The notes under the pieces are model-generated. The model searched no databases. It was not told where the DNA came from and was given only the letters and a program-made list of their open reading frames with translations. From Litomosoides sigmodontis (Eukaryota; Nematoda; Chromadorea; Rhabditida; Onchocercidae), in contig OY718805.1 in NCBI GenBank assembly GCA_963070105.1, positions 9,197,652-9,261,651 on the forward strand: 64,000 nt of DNA, given 5' to 3'. Numbering within the stretch: the stretch's first letter is position 1; each line of letters starts with the position of its first letter. This document shows, piece after piece, positions 40,969-55,773 of this stretch. Position numbers and translations under genes: made by a program.

Positions 40969-43930
40969 TACTCTCCTCATTACAGCACAAAATAACATTT
41001 CCCATTTATCGCGGTAATATTCAGTATATGCTTCTTGACATTGTGGCAAAATTAATCCCACTAATTTCATTTCTTTCAGTTTGACAAATAAAAAAGAGTG
41101 TCACATCTAAACATCACCTTAGCATTCAAAAAAGTTAGCTGCTAACATATGCTAATTAGACAAATCGCCTCCCCCCCACCCGCCGTCTCCGTTCCAGAAC
41201 ATATATGTAAATCACCTTAAGTTTCCCGTTTTGAAATTTATGATCTCAGAAGCACTTTAATGCTTTACATCGGTGCACCCCACTGAATGGTTTAGCGCAT
41301 AAGAGTGCATGAAGGCCGAAAATACGCATTCTCGATAATTGCGGACTAATTAGTTTAATTAATTTAATTTATCTTTTTCAAATTTTAATCGTTGAACTTT
41401 TTTGCAACTGAACATTTCGCTGTATCTTCTCATACAGAATAACTTTCGAAGGGTGAAATTGCTACTAATCGAATTAATGTGTAGAATTGATGGAGCGAAT
41501 AACTTTAAACTTTAATTTAGTTGATCGAAATTGATTTATCTTTTTCCTCATATAAATACATTTCTTAACTCGTCACTCATTCATTCGTCACATCACCAAT
41601 TTGCTAAAATGATGATATTATAATGATCATATAAAAACCAGTCACCATAATTCAATTTTTAAAAAAGTGTTTTATAACTCTACAGCTAACAATCAATCAT
41701 TCATTCATGCATGTGGCTTAAATTAATTTCAACACTGTTCATATCTAATTTTCATGAAAGAAAAAACCCTCCAATGGAAATGCTTACTTTGCTTGAGAGA
41801 GTAATTTCTGGGAACGGAGAGGATCAGCTAGTGCAACAGTGGCAATATGATAATTTAATATTAATAATGTATGGTGAAAATAGTGGTGAAGCAATTAATA
41901 TTTCATCATCACCCTCTCTCACTCTCTTTCTCATTGTCTTAACATAAATTATCATTGAGTGATAAAAATGCATGTGTATTTCCGGTGTTATAACACTTCC
42001 TCTTTCTCACTCTCTCTCTCCCTCTCTCTCCCTCTCTCACCGCTTCCTTCCTTCCTTCCTTCCTTCCTTCCTTCCTCCCTCTCAGTCTTTTGCATGTTTA
42101 ATTCGCCTTATTTAACCATAACTATTACATCAATGATGATCATTTTCATTCTGGTTTGAAGGACAACGCTAAATGCTATTTTACATATCATTTACGCTTT
42201 GTGCTTATATGCTAGAAAATTATCTGTTTAAACAATGTTTTCATGCAACATTGATTATTATCACTATCATTATCATTATCATTATCGTTATCACTATCAC
42301 TATCATTATCATTATCAGCATCGATCTTATATATTTTTGCTTATTTTGATTTGAACATACTGTTGCACAAGTTGTGATTGATTGAAAATATTGCAATAGC
42401 TTGCTGTAAACCTTGCTGTCAATTTCATGCAAATCAATTGTAAAAATAATTTCATTTTGAAATTATCAGATGTATTGTAGGGTAAAATGGAAGGAAATAG
42501 AAATTGTATGAATTATGACTTGCTAAAATTTAAATTTATTCATTCATTTCTTAATTTCATCTTCTCATTGCCCATTTCTTCTTGTTTGGTTCTCGTTTTT
42601 GTGTGTTTTGAAAAAATTTTTCACATAACGGTTGATGAAATGAAGCATCAAAATTCATTTATTCCCTTCACGTAAGTGAACTGGACGAGTGCTGACAAGA
42701 TAAAGCGCTAGGACTGTTTTTTTTTTTTGGATAGATAGCATAGAGAAAGCACACAACCTAAATTTCATTCTTTCATCTTCGTTAACTATTTCGAAAGTTA
42801 CGGATGAGATGAAAAAGGAGAAAATGTTGAAATTCAAATAATTCGATTCGTCATCTTTCCCGTTTCTCTCATTTTTCATCTCTAGCATAATGATAATTTC
42901 CATCCACCTTTCTCTCATCAGTATTATGTGAATGATTTTTAGAAGGAATTGGGAGGAAGAGGAAGTGGGGGAGGGGGACAGGGAGGGAAAGAGGGAGAGG
43001 GAGAGGGAGAGGGAGAGAAACTGGTGATGATTGTTCGTCGGGTATCTGAAGATTGAAAAGGATAGGGGAGGAAATGAGAATGAGGATGGAATGGACGGCA
43101 ATTAAAACAAGTTCTCCTCCGCCCTTCTCTTTACAGCTCGAAGACGAAAACTAACCGATCGACCTAATCAGCAATCCTTCCTCCCCCGCATCTATTAATT
43201 TCCACTGCTACAATCTTCTACTAGCCACTACTACTACTATTAGTAAGACTACTACTACTAGTATCAGTAGTAGTACCACTACTAATAATGATGTGCATAT
43301 GCATACACACACACACACACACGAATACACATGCACACACACACACGTATACACGCATACACACACACGCACACGTACATGTACACATACACAGAGATGT
43401 GGAATTGGAAACGTCACTTTGTGTCCATCAGAAAGAAGGTGGAATTGTCTCGTATGACCGATAGAATTGAGCATTCAGTTGATGGTGGTCATTTCTCTCC
43501 CTCTCTCTTTCTCTCTCTCTCTCCCCTTCTTCCTCTGACTCTAGCTTCGTCCTTCTCTTTCTACCGTCTTTCACCATTATATGATGAAATTTTTAATTTC
43601 TAATTTAGCGACATAACTATTTTAGGATAGGTAATTTCTTTTCCCCTAATATTTATCGCATTTATTTTGACTAAATGATTGAAACGTGTAGTTTTATTTT
43701 TCATAATTTTTATTATTTTATTAGTTCAGAAAATTTCATTTCTCCATTATCTATCTTCGCCAATTATCAGATATAAACATGTGCTTTGCAGCAATTGTTG
43801 AGAGGAAGAAAATTATGACAAACAATCCGCAAATTATCCTCCTTAGTACAACTTCAATTTTTTTTTCTGTTGAACTTTTAAATTTATGTGTGAAAAAAAA
43901 AACCAGCTCGAGTTAACTTTTCAAATTTCG

Positions 43931-44592
<662 letters not shown>

Positions 44593-45325
44593 GTATGGTA
44601 ATGAGTGGTAGGAAATATGTAATAAATTAACTTTCACGAAAAAATATATGCTGTTCTCACATTTTTTTGTCTCAACGAAACAACTTGAAATTAATTTCTG
44701 TAATTTTTTTCCCAAATCGGTAATTTATATGAATTGGAATAACAATAATGCATTAAATAAATGGTAAATCTTTTTTTATGAAACGCTTTCTTTTGAGTAA
44801 CTTACCTCATTCGTATACTTTGAATCTTAATTCCTTAAAAGAAAAAAAGCAACAATTATTTGTTCAATTTTTCAAATTCCAATTTAAGTCAATTTGTTGA
44901 ATTTTTCAATTTTCATTTCATTAATTCCTTAATTTTCCGTTCATATTTCATTGAGGCTGTTATAATTGTCGAGAAAAATCGCACAATTCAAAAGAACACT
45001 CCGAAATTATTTTTTCTCATGCAAAATTCTCATTTAATAAATCAATTCTCCACTCTTCTCCATCGTTTACATCCAATTAAATGTACCACTTAATTATGAT
45101 TAATTATTAGTTTGATAATATTTTAACTTTATAATCATCAAATTAATATGATTCTAATTTTCCTCAAAATTACATTACTTTTTCTTTTCATTTAATTTTA
45201 TTTTTGCAAATTTTAAAAACTTGGGAAATTGTTTCATCTTTCATACATATTAAATTAAATAAAGTAATAAAAATATCTTTTTTTTAAAAAAAAATCTAAT
45301 CTTTCATCAATTCCCTCAACCGATC

Positions 45326-45393
45326 AACACGTCAATACTGAATTCGTCGCCTAAAAATTTTATTTTGGACGAAGAATTCAGTATTGACGTGTT
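45326..45393. ncRNA. Candidate miRNA-like or structural hairpin
   Basis: The 20-mer AACACGTCAATACTGAATTC at 45326-45345 is followed, after a 28-base loop, by its exact reverse complement at 45374-45393. Inside the loop GTC/GAC can extend the stem across a 3-base bulge. A foldback of about 68 nt with a 20-bp stem is within pre-miRNA size. Absence of mismatches is unusual for a miRNA and would also fit a siRNA-type foldback or an inverted-repeat element. No known miRNA was recognised. Confidence 0.4.
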
Positions 45394-46059
45394 TTCTTTT
45401 TTGATCATTTCACCGATCAATCCAACTACTACATCATCCATCAATCAATTGTACCTACCAAATTATTTTCATTAGAAAAAAAAGGAGCAACAACCAAACA
45501 AAAAAAAACAAACAAGCAAGTAAGCAAAAAGGAAAGAGAATAAAAAGGAATAAAATTCCTTTTTTTTATTCATTTTAATTACATCGTATAGTTAAAGAGG
45601 AAAAAAAAGAGAAACACAACAATTATGGTATACTTTTATTGAAATGAAAAAGGGAAAAATTATGCATAAAAGAAAATGTATGCAATTCATTACCGTCAAA
45701 AATTTGATTTAAAAAGAAAAAAAAAGCGAGCGATCATCGATAATTGGTTAGTGCAAAGAGAAATGTCGAAAAATGGTTTAATTTATGAAATTTCAATTTC
45801 AATAATTTTCTAAGGCTTAGTGAACTTAACACAGTCCATTTAATGGGTGTCTGAATGAGATTTGATGGACGAAAATGAGGAGATAGTACAAACATGTACG
45901 TGCCACCACCTGAGACGAACAGATATCCTTAAGCGAATGAACATGAATTAAAAAATGTCTCAAATTTTGACCTCGTTAAATCGTCCATCCTCTTCATTAT
46001 TCATCATACTTCTCCAAATATACAAATCACACATGCAAAGCATTTCATTTCATTTCGTT

Positions 46060-46262
46060 TTGTTTTGTTTGTTTATTTGTTTGTTTGGTTGTTTGTTTGT
46101 TTGGTTGTTTGTTTGTTTGGTTGTTTGTTTGTTTGGTTGTTTGTTTGTTTGGTTGTTTGTTTGTTTGGTTGTTTGTTTGTTTGGTTGTTTGTTTGTTTGG
46201 TTGTTTGTTTGTTTGGTTGTTTGTTTGTTTGGTTGTTTGTTTGTTTGGTTGTTTGTTTGTTT
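46060..46262. repeat. 12-bp minisatellite of TTTG/GTTG units
   Basis: The unit TTTGTTTGGTTG repeats about 14-15 times almost without error, after a lead-in of plain TTTG/TTTA units. Because 12 is a multiple of 3, all frames stay open and generate long spurious Cys/Leu/Val or Gln/Asn/Lys peptides on both strands. Confidence 0.97.
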
Positions 46263-48022
46263 TTTGCCAATAATTCTTTTCCTTTCTTCTTTTTTTCCCT
46301 TAATTTCACCATCAATATTATCAGAAATCATGAAATGCTTTGTTACAACGATTATTATCACTGTAGCCATTATTGATATTGTAAGGAAATTCCGATTACG
46401 ATTGCTTATTCCTCTCTTCATTTCACGATGTAATTGAAAGTGAAGTTTTATTACAGTTGTTATTTCTATCACTTAATTACCAATATCAGCATAAATAAAT
46501 CGTTTTTAAAATAATTATTTTGCATCACTCCATGATCATCAATATCATTATAAATCGTCTATTTTGATATTTGTTATTTTCATCACTTCCTTTAATTAAC
46601 ATCTTAGGGAAAATTTTATGAAAATTCGCATTGATTTTTAATTCATGCAACGTTTTGCTATTGTTATTTCTTCTCTTGTTGTTGTTGTTGCTTTTTTCTT
46701 TAAATTGTTAAATGCATGAAATGTTTTAAATGTTATTCTTTCATTTCTTCTTTTCCCTAATATGCAAAAGATATAAATTCAAATCTAATTTTTCATTAAT
46801 TTCATCACATCATAACCGAAACTTTAAAAATGTTTGAAATTATTATTATTTTTTTTATGTATTATATTTAGGCAGATGCTTTTTTAAGCGAAAAATCATA
46901 ACCCATTTGACTAGCTAGATGTAAAAAATGGAAGCATAACCTACCTGGCTAACTACACGTTAAAAAAAAGTATATTTGAAATTATTTTTACATCAAGTAG
47001 ATTTGCTAATTGTTGCAAGCCTTACAAGCAGTGCAGGAAGAGGAAGGAAAAAAGGAATTAAAGATTTTTGTTGAGTGCGAATGAAATTTTTAAAAGAAAA
47101 AAAAATAATAATTACCCATAAAAATAGCACATTAATTTCTTGTTCATCTTATTTCTTCCATCCTCTTCTTTTTTCTTCTCATTTCAAGTTCTTATCTTGT
47201 TTGCCTTCTTAATTAAACAATCATCCCACCTATTTTTCAATGCCTGCATTACTTTCACCTCTTTTTTTGTTCGTAAACGAAGTAAAATGTTGCTTACAGC
47301 ACATCTGATATTCAAATTTGAAAATTTTTTTTAATAAAATTATAATTTTTTTCTTCAGCTAAAAATGTGTGAATTTTTTCCTTTTTCCTTTTTTTTTTTT
47401 TGAAAAAACTGAAAGATGCAGTAGGAGTTAAGAATGTGTGATATTGTGGGAACAACAACTATAATAATACATCTGAAGGTCATCCATCCATCCATCCATC
47501 CATCTATCGATGTCCACTTCACCACTCATCATCCTCTATCCGTTCATTTCTCTTTTCTTCCTCTCTCTCTCCCGCTAAAGTAATTTCATTTCCCATTCAT
47601 TCATCAGACAAAAGTATCCGATAGTGATGGAAAACATGAAATCAATCTTTTCAACCTAATATTTCCATCCATCCACCACTTTATTCACGTCGTTTCCTTT
47701 TCCTTTCTTTTCTTCGTTTTTTTTCCGTAAATTAAAGAAATAAGCAAATTTGTTATTTACATTAAATTTACAACAAAAGTTTGCCGCATTAATTATTACA
47801 GTACAATTTTGCTAAAATTTCAAGCATATCTTAAATGTATTAGTGTTTAATCTGTTTTCTTGATCAAATTTTTAGCAGAATTATTATACGTGAAAGGCGT
47901 ACGTAAATTTAGTAATTTTACTTTTCTCACCTATATATGTATTGCGTAAAATGTACACGTAAAGTTCAAGGATGGTAAATTGTTCTACGTAAGTGCGATT
48001 ACTTATATACGGTAACACGATG

Positions 48023-48033
48023 TGTGCTTTCAG
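48023..48033 (+). promoter_or_regulatory. Putative spliced-leader acceptor of the PTR gene
   Basis: TGTGCTTTCAG ends 15 nt before the proposed start codon at 48049. A short out-of-frame ATG (ATG GTT AGG TAA) lies between. Position fits trans-splicing; untested. Confidence 0.45.
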
Positions 48034-48048
48034 TCTAATGGTTAGGTA

Positions 48049-50691
48049 ATGGAAAAATTTCGGTATTTCGTTGAAAGCAAATCGCAGCAGATCTTTTACA
48101 AGACTGGATTGTACATTGCGCGAAAGCCCAAACTTTTCTTATTTTCAATGTCAGTTTTATTTTCGATCATTTAATTACTGTGATGCTTTTCAAAAAGTAA
48201 TTTCTGAATGCAAAATTCAAAAAACTTTATTTTCCAGTGCTTTTTAATGCATCATAACAATAAATTAAATAAATGAATAACAATAATTAATAATAATAAT
48301 GATAGTAATAGCAGTAGTAGTAAGAGTAATCGATTTAACAGTTAAATCTTATTCAATGGAATGAACGTGTTTGGAAATTGCGTATTAAATTTGACATCAT
48401 CATTTGGAATTTCCATTGTTGTTTAGTCGTAAATGATTTATTGTATTATTCTATTTGTAAAAATTTAGGAAAAAAAAGGGTGGAGAGGGTGGGAGAGAGG
48501 AGGAGGGAAGAAAGAGAGAGAAACGATTTAAGATGATGAAAAATGATTAGTAATTGCATGAAATCACATGAAAAATGATTATTGAATTACAATTGTATAG
48601 CTGCTAGGTGAGCGAGCGAGCGTGAGTGAAATCGTTTCTGTGGAAGTGAGATTTTATGATGTACAAGATTACGGTATTGTTATTTTTTTTTAACTTCACA
48701 TTATTGTTACAACTAGTTTTTGACTCATTTTTCTCCTCAATTTAAGAATACAGATTACTTGCAAGGCTGTTGCATTCGATGACAAATTAAAACCGGATTA
48801 TTATCATCAATTTGTGTGGAAAATAATTCTGAAGAAGCATCGCTAATCCGTAGCAATGAAAATTTCATGAAAAATTAAAAATATGACTGAAAAATATTTT
48901 ATTTTTAAATTTATTATTACTTTTTACGCTTTAGATTTTATTTGTTCGAAAAATATGCAAAATGAGGGGAATAAATTACTGAAAATTAATAATAATAACA
49001 ATGATAGTAATAGTAGTAATAAATGATAATTTATTAATTATTAAAATAATTATAATTATGATGATAATAACAGTAGTAGTAGATGGAAACTATCAAAAAA
49101 CAATAAAGCTGGGATTTTTTAAGCAGAAAAATACTCTTAAATGGGAATTCTAATTCATCAATGGATGCAAATAAAATCGATAGTAATTTATTGCTTAGAT
49201 ACTACTGTAACTACAGTTATGATTGTAATCGGTTACCGTTTTTTTGTTACATGAATGATGACGGCTTTAATCAGTTTATCCTTGTTGATGCAACAGAAAT
49301 TTCTTGAATAAAGTTCTCAAATGTGAATGATTAATTTAAAATAGCAAGGAATAATAGCAGCAAGAGGGAATGAACGCAATAGCAAATTACAGTATTCTTC
49401 TGTAAAGCTTATTTTTCTCTCCCTTGTTCGGAAGGAATGAGTTAAAAAAAAAATTTACAAAAATACAAATTTCAAATTTGAGATAAAATAACACAATCCA
49501 TCTTTCATCCTCTCTCTCTTTTAATCTAACTCATCACTTCTTCCACTATCATAAGATAATGAAATCACGTAATCCGTGAAGGATCTACCATCACGTCTAG
49601 ACAATAAAATGATTTTCTTTTTTAAATTTACACTTATAGTACTATGAATTATAACTTATCGGATTGTTTTATTTCAGATTAATATTGACAGCTTTGCTAT
49701 CAATCGGTGCAGTGAATTTCCACGAACACAACAATGTACGTGAAGACTTTAGCGCTGATGATTCACCGTCACGTTATGAGTATGCGGTTACTGAAGATTT
49801 CTTCCGAAATTTCGGATCACCCTTTCACGTGGTGGTGGCTATGAAGGCGGCTGATGATGGTTCACTTCTAAGGCCTAAGTAAGAGTTTTCCATAATTCAA
49901 TCGTCCAATTTATCGGAAATATGAAATTATATTTTAAATATCTTTCATTATCCATCGCTCCGTTCCTCCTTCCCCTCCCCTCGCCCCGCCCTCCTCGTAT
50001 ATTTCACGTTTATATTTCAAATCAACATCTTTCATATGTTAATAAGGTATTTTTAATTCATTTCTCAGATTATTCCTTTCCTTTTCAAAAATGTGAAAAT
50101 TTTCTAAATTGGATGAAAATTGAAATTTGAATGAAACATTGGGTAAGAGAACTGTACTTTTCCCTAATGAAAAAATACTTTTAATTATTGTTGTATTATT
50201 TTAGCATAATTACTTGTAAATTCAAGGAAAATGTAATAATATTGAAGATATCTGGAAAAAGTGATCGAAATTGAAGACTATTTGCAATCAAAATTAAGCG
50301 TTTCATACGACGGACGTCAGATTACTTATTCTGACTTTTGCGAGTCATACTGTGAAGCAAGTGATGTTGTGAGCATTTTCCTGAACATGTACAGAGAAGT
50401 TCATATCAGGTAGAAATTCAATTCAATTTCACCTCCATCACCTTCCTCTCATTTTCTGATGAATGCATATTTTGCAATCATAAATTCCATTCTAATTAAC
50501 AGTTTCAAATTTGTTTTTTAAAAACAAAAAGTTTTTATTTTAGGAAAAAAGGGAATGTCAAATTAACGTATCCATCAATGGACGTGTTCGGTAATCGAAT
50601 ATATCTTGCTAATAACATTTTCCAAGTGGAAATTAACAACAAGTTAGTTGTTTGAATTCATTTGCTTGAAATCACAATAACGTCGATAATA

Positions 50692-50773
<82 letters not shown>

Positions 50774-53700
50774 CAGTAGTGCTAACTTATGTTCTTCTAG
50801 TGGTAACAGTTGCGTTGATTTGACTAAAGAATTGCTATTGCTCAATTTACAAACATTATTGTGAAAATTATTAAATTTTAATTTCTACAAAATTATTCTC
50901 AACAAAATTCGCTGCGCTATTATTTTACATTCACATTGTCTCTCAGTTAGCAACATTTGTCATTGCAGTAATCTTTGCATTGCATAATTAATTATCTAAT
51001 AATTGAAATTTTGAAGATCGCACATAATTGAAAGTTGTCGAATGATTGCGATAAACTTTCAAGCGATACAGAAGAACGCCTCAAGCACGGAGATAATGAA
51101 TGGTTGGGAGCAGGAAGTGTTCACATTTTCTGAAAGTACTAAAAATGATTCGTTGATCCGAGTTTTTGCCACATCTGAAGGCTTAGTGAGTAGAGAAGTT
51201 CGTCGGACAGGTTCAATATTTCTTAAATGTTTCAAATTTTTTTCCTTATATTTTTGAAGGAAATTAATTGCCGTCTCTGTAATCAATAATTTTTAGCAAA
51301 TTTGATAGCCGGGAAAAAAAGGGAGAAAACTGTGGAGTTTTTTAAAAAAAAAGTTTAAAAAATGAGGAAATGTTTAAAAATATTTTCGTGGAAAAATAAT
51401 CAATAAAATATTAATCGATTTTATTTTTATTTTTCTAATTGGATGATCTATTTAGCAAAATCGCTTACAGGTTTACGAGCATTACCTTTCATTACTGTAT
51501 CGCTTGTAGCAGTATTATTGTTTACGGTGATAACGTCACTGAAACGTGATCCAGTAACCAGTAAGCCATGGGAAGCAGCATTTGGTGTCTTTTGTCCAAT
51601 ACTTTCACTCATTGCATCATTTGGACTATTATTTTGGGTATGTAAATTTTATTGTTAAATTAAAATTTTTAAATAGAAAAAAAACGGGAAAAGAGGAAAT
51701 GATGCTAGAAAATGATAATTGCTTATCAAAATCACAAAAGGGAAATAATTAATTTCCAGAATTGTTGTCAATTTTTTGCATTAATAAGCCTAATCAGTAA
51801 CGAATTATGCTAATCAGTGAAAATTGACCGATGATTGAAATATGATATTTCAGTTTAAATTTCCATTCCTACCAATCGTTTGTGTGGTGCCATTTTTGGT
51901 GTTAGCAATTGGTGTTGATGATGTGTTCATCTTTCTTCATTGCTATCATCAAACTGATCCGAGGCTTTCGGTTGAAGAGCGAATTGGTAAAATGCTTGCT
52001 GAAGCTGGGCCATCGATAACGATCACTTCGCTCACCAATTTTCTATCATTTGCGATCAGTATTTTTACGCCCACTCCAGCAATACAGGTAATTAGCAAAA
52101 AAAATTAAATTAAATGCGAAATTAATTTTATGATATCATTAATTATGAAAGTGGATTTTAGGCCATCAGTTCATGCATTAAAAAAAAAAAACTTTCCGTA
52201 ACGTTTACAGCGTTCTTCCTTTCATTTCTCTTGTAGCTTTTTTTTTTTCTTTTTTCTAACGTGAAATATAAAACGATTGCCTTTTACAGATATTTAGTGT
52301 ATACATTAGTATTGCGGTTATATTCGATTACACTTATCAAATTTTCTTATATTCCGCAATTTTAACGTTTGGCGCACGACGTGAGAAAAAACGTTTACAT
52401 GCTCTCATTCCATGTATATCAATTTCCGAAACTGAGAAGGTCATTTTCTATTTTTAAATTTCCAAAAAATTCTTCTTTCAAATTACTAGCAATGTAGAAA
52501 ATGGCTTTACAGCGATCGGTTAAAAATCAATCGGATATTTCGGAGACGTTGGAAGAGTTGATGAATGATTTTGTTGACGTATGGGTTGACGTAGCGATGC
52601 ATAACATCACACGGATATTTGTTGCATGCTTTATTGTTGTTTATTGTATTGTCGCTTTGCATGGAGTTATGCAAATTAAGGTATCACTTACAGAAATTAA
52701 TTTTTGCTCGTAATGTTTGTGAGACACACATACGAAATGAATGACTTATGTAACAAGTTTGTGAAAATGTAAAATTAAATCCTTGATGAAATTTGCTCTT
52801 TTGTTTTACATATTTTTGAAACTTTACAAATAAATTCGCGAACAGTATGAAGAAAGACTTAATGCTATAAATTTCTTTTTTGTTTTAAGTTTCAAATTTT
52901 TATAGGTTGGATTAACGTCAGAAAAATTATTTTCATATGACTCACCGTTGTTACCATTTGTGAAATTGCAAACGGAAATTATTTTCAAAGAAGGTGGACA
53001 GGTAAGTAAAATGCTTCTCATTGGCCGAGATCATCCATTGCATAATTGGTTAGCTTCAAAGTAGTCTAAGGCAACTTCGATTGGTCAATTTGTGCTTCTC
53101 CTCGTAATGTATCCTTTTGTGTAAATGTTTCCAATTAGCATAATTCGAAATTTTTTTGTGCTCTCAAAATTTTGAATTTTTTCAATTAGCTTTAATTTTT
53201 TTAATTTAAGTTTTTAAAAAGTAATTTTAAAATTTCAGTTCTATTTCTCACAAAATTTTGTTTCTTTTTATTTCTTTAAATTACATTACAAGTTTCGTTT
53301 TTTTTTCTGAATGGAAGATTTTAGCTAATACATGCATTTTTTAGGGTTTTTGAATCATTTTAAACGATATTATAATTTTTATTTTTTTTAGAAATTTTAA
53401 TGTATTTGAGAATTTGTTACAGGTTGCCGTATTTGTAAATAATCCAGGTGATATGCGGAAACCAGAAATAATTCCGGAAATAATGCGGCTTGTCAATGAT
53501 TTTGAACATGCTACCGGAAGCATCGGTTCAGCTAGTACTCATTTATGGTTCATTCCATATTTATCGTACGTAGGAATACAGGTACGTGTATAGCAAGCAT
53601 AAATTCTTTATATCTCACGCTAGTGCTCCTTTTTCACGTCGAGTGGAATATCATTTATGCCATTCATTCGAATTTGTTACTTTATCAGATTGTTTGTGCA

Positions 53701-55773
53701 ATTTTTAATTACCTATTACTTACTTACACGCGTATTGATCACTACTTATTCATTAATTTACTTACTTTAAATGATAGTTTCAATTTTCAGGAACATGGTG
53801 AAATTGGTTTCAAATATAAATATTTGCCGGAATTTATGAAATTGCATGAATATCACAGTTGGAATTCATTCGTCAATTTAGGACTACCTGAGTAGTTTCT
53901 TTGTGATGAAATAAGACTTATCAATAATGATGGCAATGGAAACCAGTTATTCCTACGTCTCTCTCTCTCCCCACTCCCTTTTAAAATTTTCATTGTTTCA
54001 TATTACTAATAAAACTTTTGCTTTTCCCTTTCTTTTCCTTTCTTTTAATGTTTGCAAAGAAGAGAGAGAGAGAGAGAAAATCATTTATTTATTTTCAGAG
54101 ATTGTCAAAATGAAAAACCAGCATGTTTGCAAAAATTTTTCTTTTCAACGGGTTTTCGAAACGCTGTGCAATGGTCGGAACGTTTACAGCTACTTCAGGA
54201 ATGGCGTAAAATTGCAAATCGTTATTCGAAGTTTAATGTTACAGTTCATGAACCATTTAGTATGTATGCTGATCAGGTACTACTGATATTAGTACTTTTT
54301 TGGAAAAAAAACTAAGTAAAATTATGATAGCAATTGCTTACGACAATCACAATGATGACTTCATCCGAATAAAATGAGAAGAAAACACAGTATTTATTAT
54401 AGCAGTTGTTAATTGGAGAGAAATTGAATTTTATCATATTTTAAATTTGCATTTTTCATCTTGTGCTTATTTGCAATGCCTCTTTTTTAATAATTGCATT
54501 TAATACTAATTGCAATTGCAACTTCATAATTTACAATTTCAATAGTAAAAGCATTAATTGTGTAAATTTGATTACAATTGAACACTACATGTTGAATGTA
54601 ATTAAGTTGGAAAAATTTTTAATTATTAATTAAATGGTTTTAGTTGCTTACAATAGTTCCGGTAACAAAGTCGACCGTGATCTTTGCATTTGTTGTTATG
54701 GCACTTGTACTGACCACTTTCACACCATCGATAACAACAATTGTTTCATCAGCTCTTTCTATCATATCAATTAATTTGGGAGTGCTTGGCTCATTAACAT
54801 ATTGGGACATTGATCTTGATCCAATCTCTATGGCCACAATCCTAATGGCTATTGGCTTTTCAGTGGATTTCATTGCGCACATAACATTTCATTATTACAA
54901 AGGTCAAACAAAGGTAATTTGCATATTTTTTTTTTGCAAAAATTTTAATTTGCTTAATAAATTTATTGATTATCAAAGACGACGTTTCCTTTTTTTTTTT
55001 AAGGGAAAACGCGAACGTTTGAAGCATGCGCTTAAATCAATCGCATGGCCGATGACACAAGCTGGTATTTCAACAATTCTATGTTTGTGTGTGCTTGGTG
55101 TTATTCAAGCATACATGGTGAAAGTTTTTGTAAAAGTAGTGATAATTGTCGTCATACTTGGCCTCCTACATGGCTTAATTATTCTACCAGTTGTTTTTGG
55201 CGCAATACCATTGCGTAAACAAATTACTGTTGACGTTGACAAAGTGACCACAACAACAACATCAATCATTCAAAAGGTTGGTTGTCTTTTTTTCCCTCCT
55301 TTCTTAGTTGCTAACAGAGAGTGGTGCTTGCCAATTGCACCCGTCAATTGCAAAACGAATTAATTGAATTTTATGCATTATATAGGAAGGGAGAAAAAAA
55401 AAAGCCATCACTAGCTATTCGTAAATGAGTGAAAATGTAGGAATGAAATGAAAGAGTGAAAAAATAAAACGGATAAAAGGTGTGAAAGAAAGAAATGAGT
55501 GAAAATTTTAATTGAAATTCTGGTACGAAATTTGAATTTCATTCCTTTTATTCTATTTCAATTCTTTTTTGAGAGAGAGAAAGTGTGTGTGTGTGTGGCG
55601 TGTGTGTGTGTGTGTGTACAATATTTTTTTTTAATTACAAAATAATAATTTTACAGAATCATACTATACGAATAGCTGTACCAGCCGCAACAATCATACC
55701 AATAACGATGAAAAAAAATGAATCGGAAAAGCAAATTTCCACGGGTCCACGTTATCATGATTCGAGGGGTTAA
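48049..55773 (+). CDS. Patched-related (PTR) protein with sterol-sensing domain
   Basis: Sixteen exons: 48049-48149, 49678-49878, 50248-50409, 50544-50642, 51017-51210, 51456-51637, 51854-52087, 52290-52439, 52498-52680, 52906-53001, 53423-53581, 53791-53891, 54099-54276, 54644-54913, 55004-55276 and 55657-55773. They encode 899 residues, typical for nematode PTRs. The order is an N-terminal membrane segment ([15 protein letters not shown]); a large lumenal domain starting [18 protein letters not shown]; the sterol-sensing domain from about residue 255 with [19 protein letters not shown] (GVDD at 333-336); a second lumenal domain; and a second membrane half with [20 protein letters not shown] (Gly751, Asp755). 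This is the RND/Patched fold. Nematode PTRs act in moulting, cuticle and membrane traffic. Two acceptors are atypical (TTGAAG before exons 3 and 5). Which PTR orthologue this is could not be decided. Confidence 0.93.
50693..50773. repeat. (TTGA)n tetranucleotide array
   Basis: About 80 bp, some 20 units, inside the fourth intron of the PTR gene. Confidence 0.97.

Noticed and set aside
45955..46472. Long Cys/Leu/Val and Gln/Asn/Lys frames on both strands
   Set aside because: A 12-bp repeat keeps every frame open; no flanking coding sequence.
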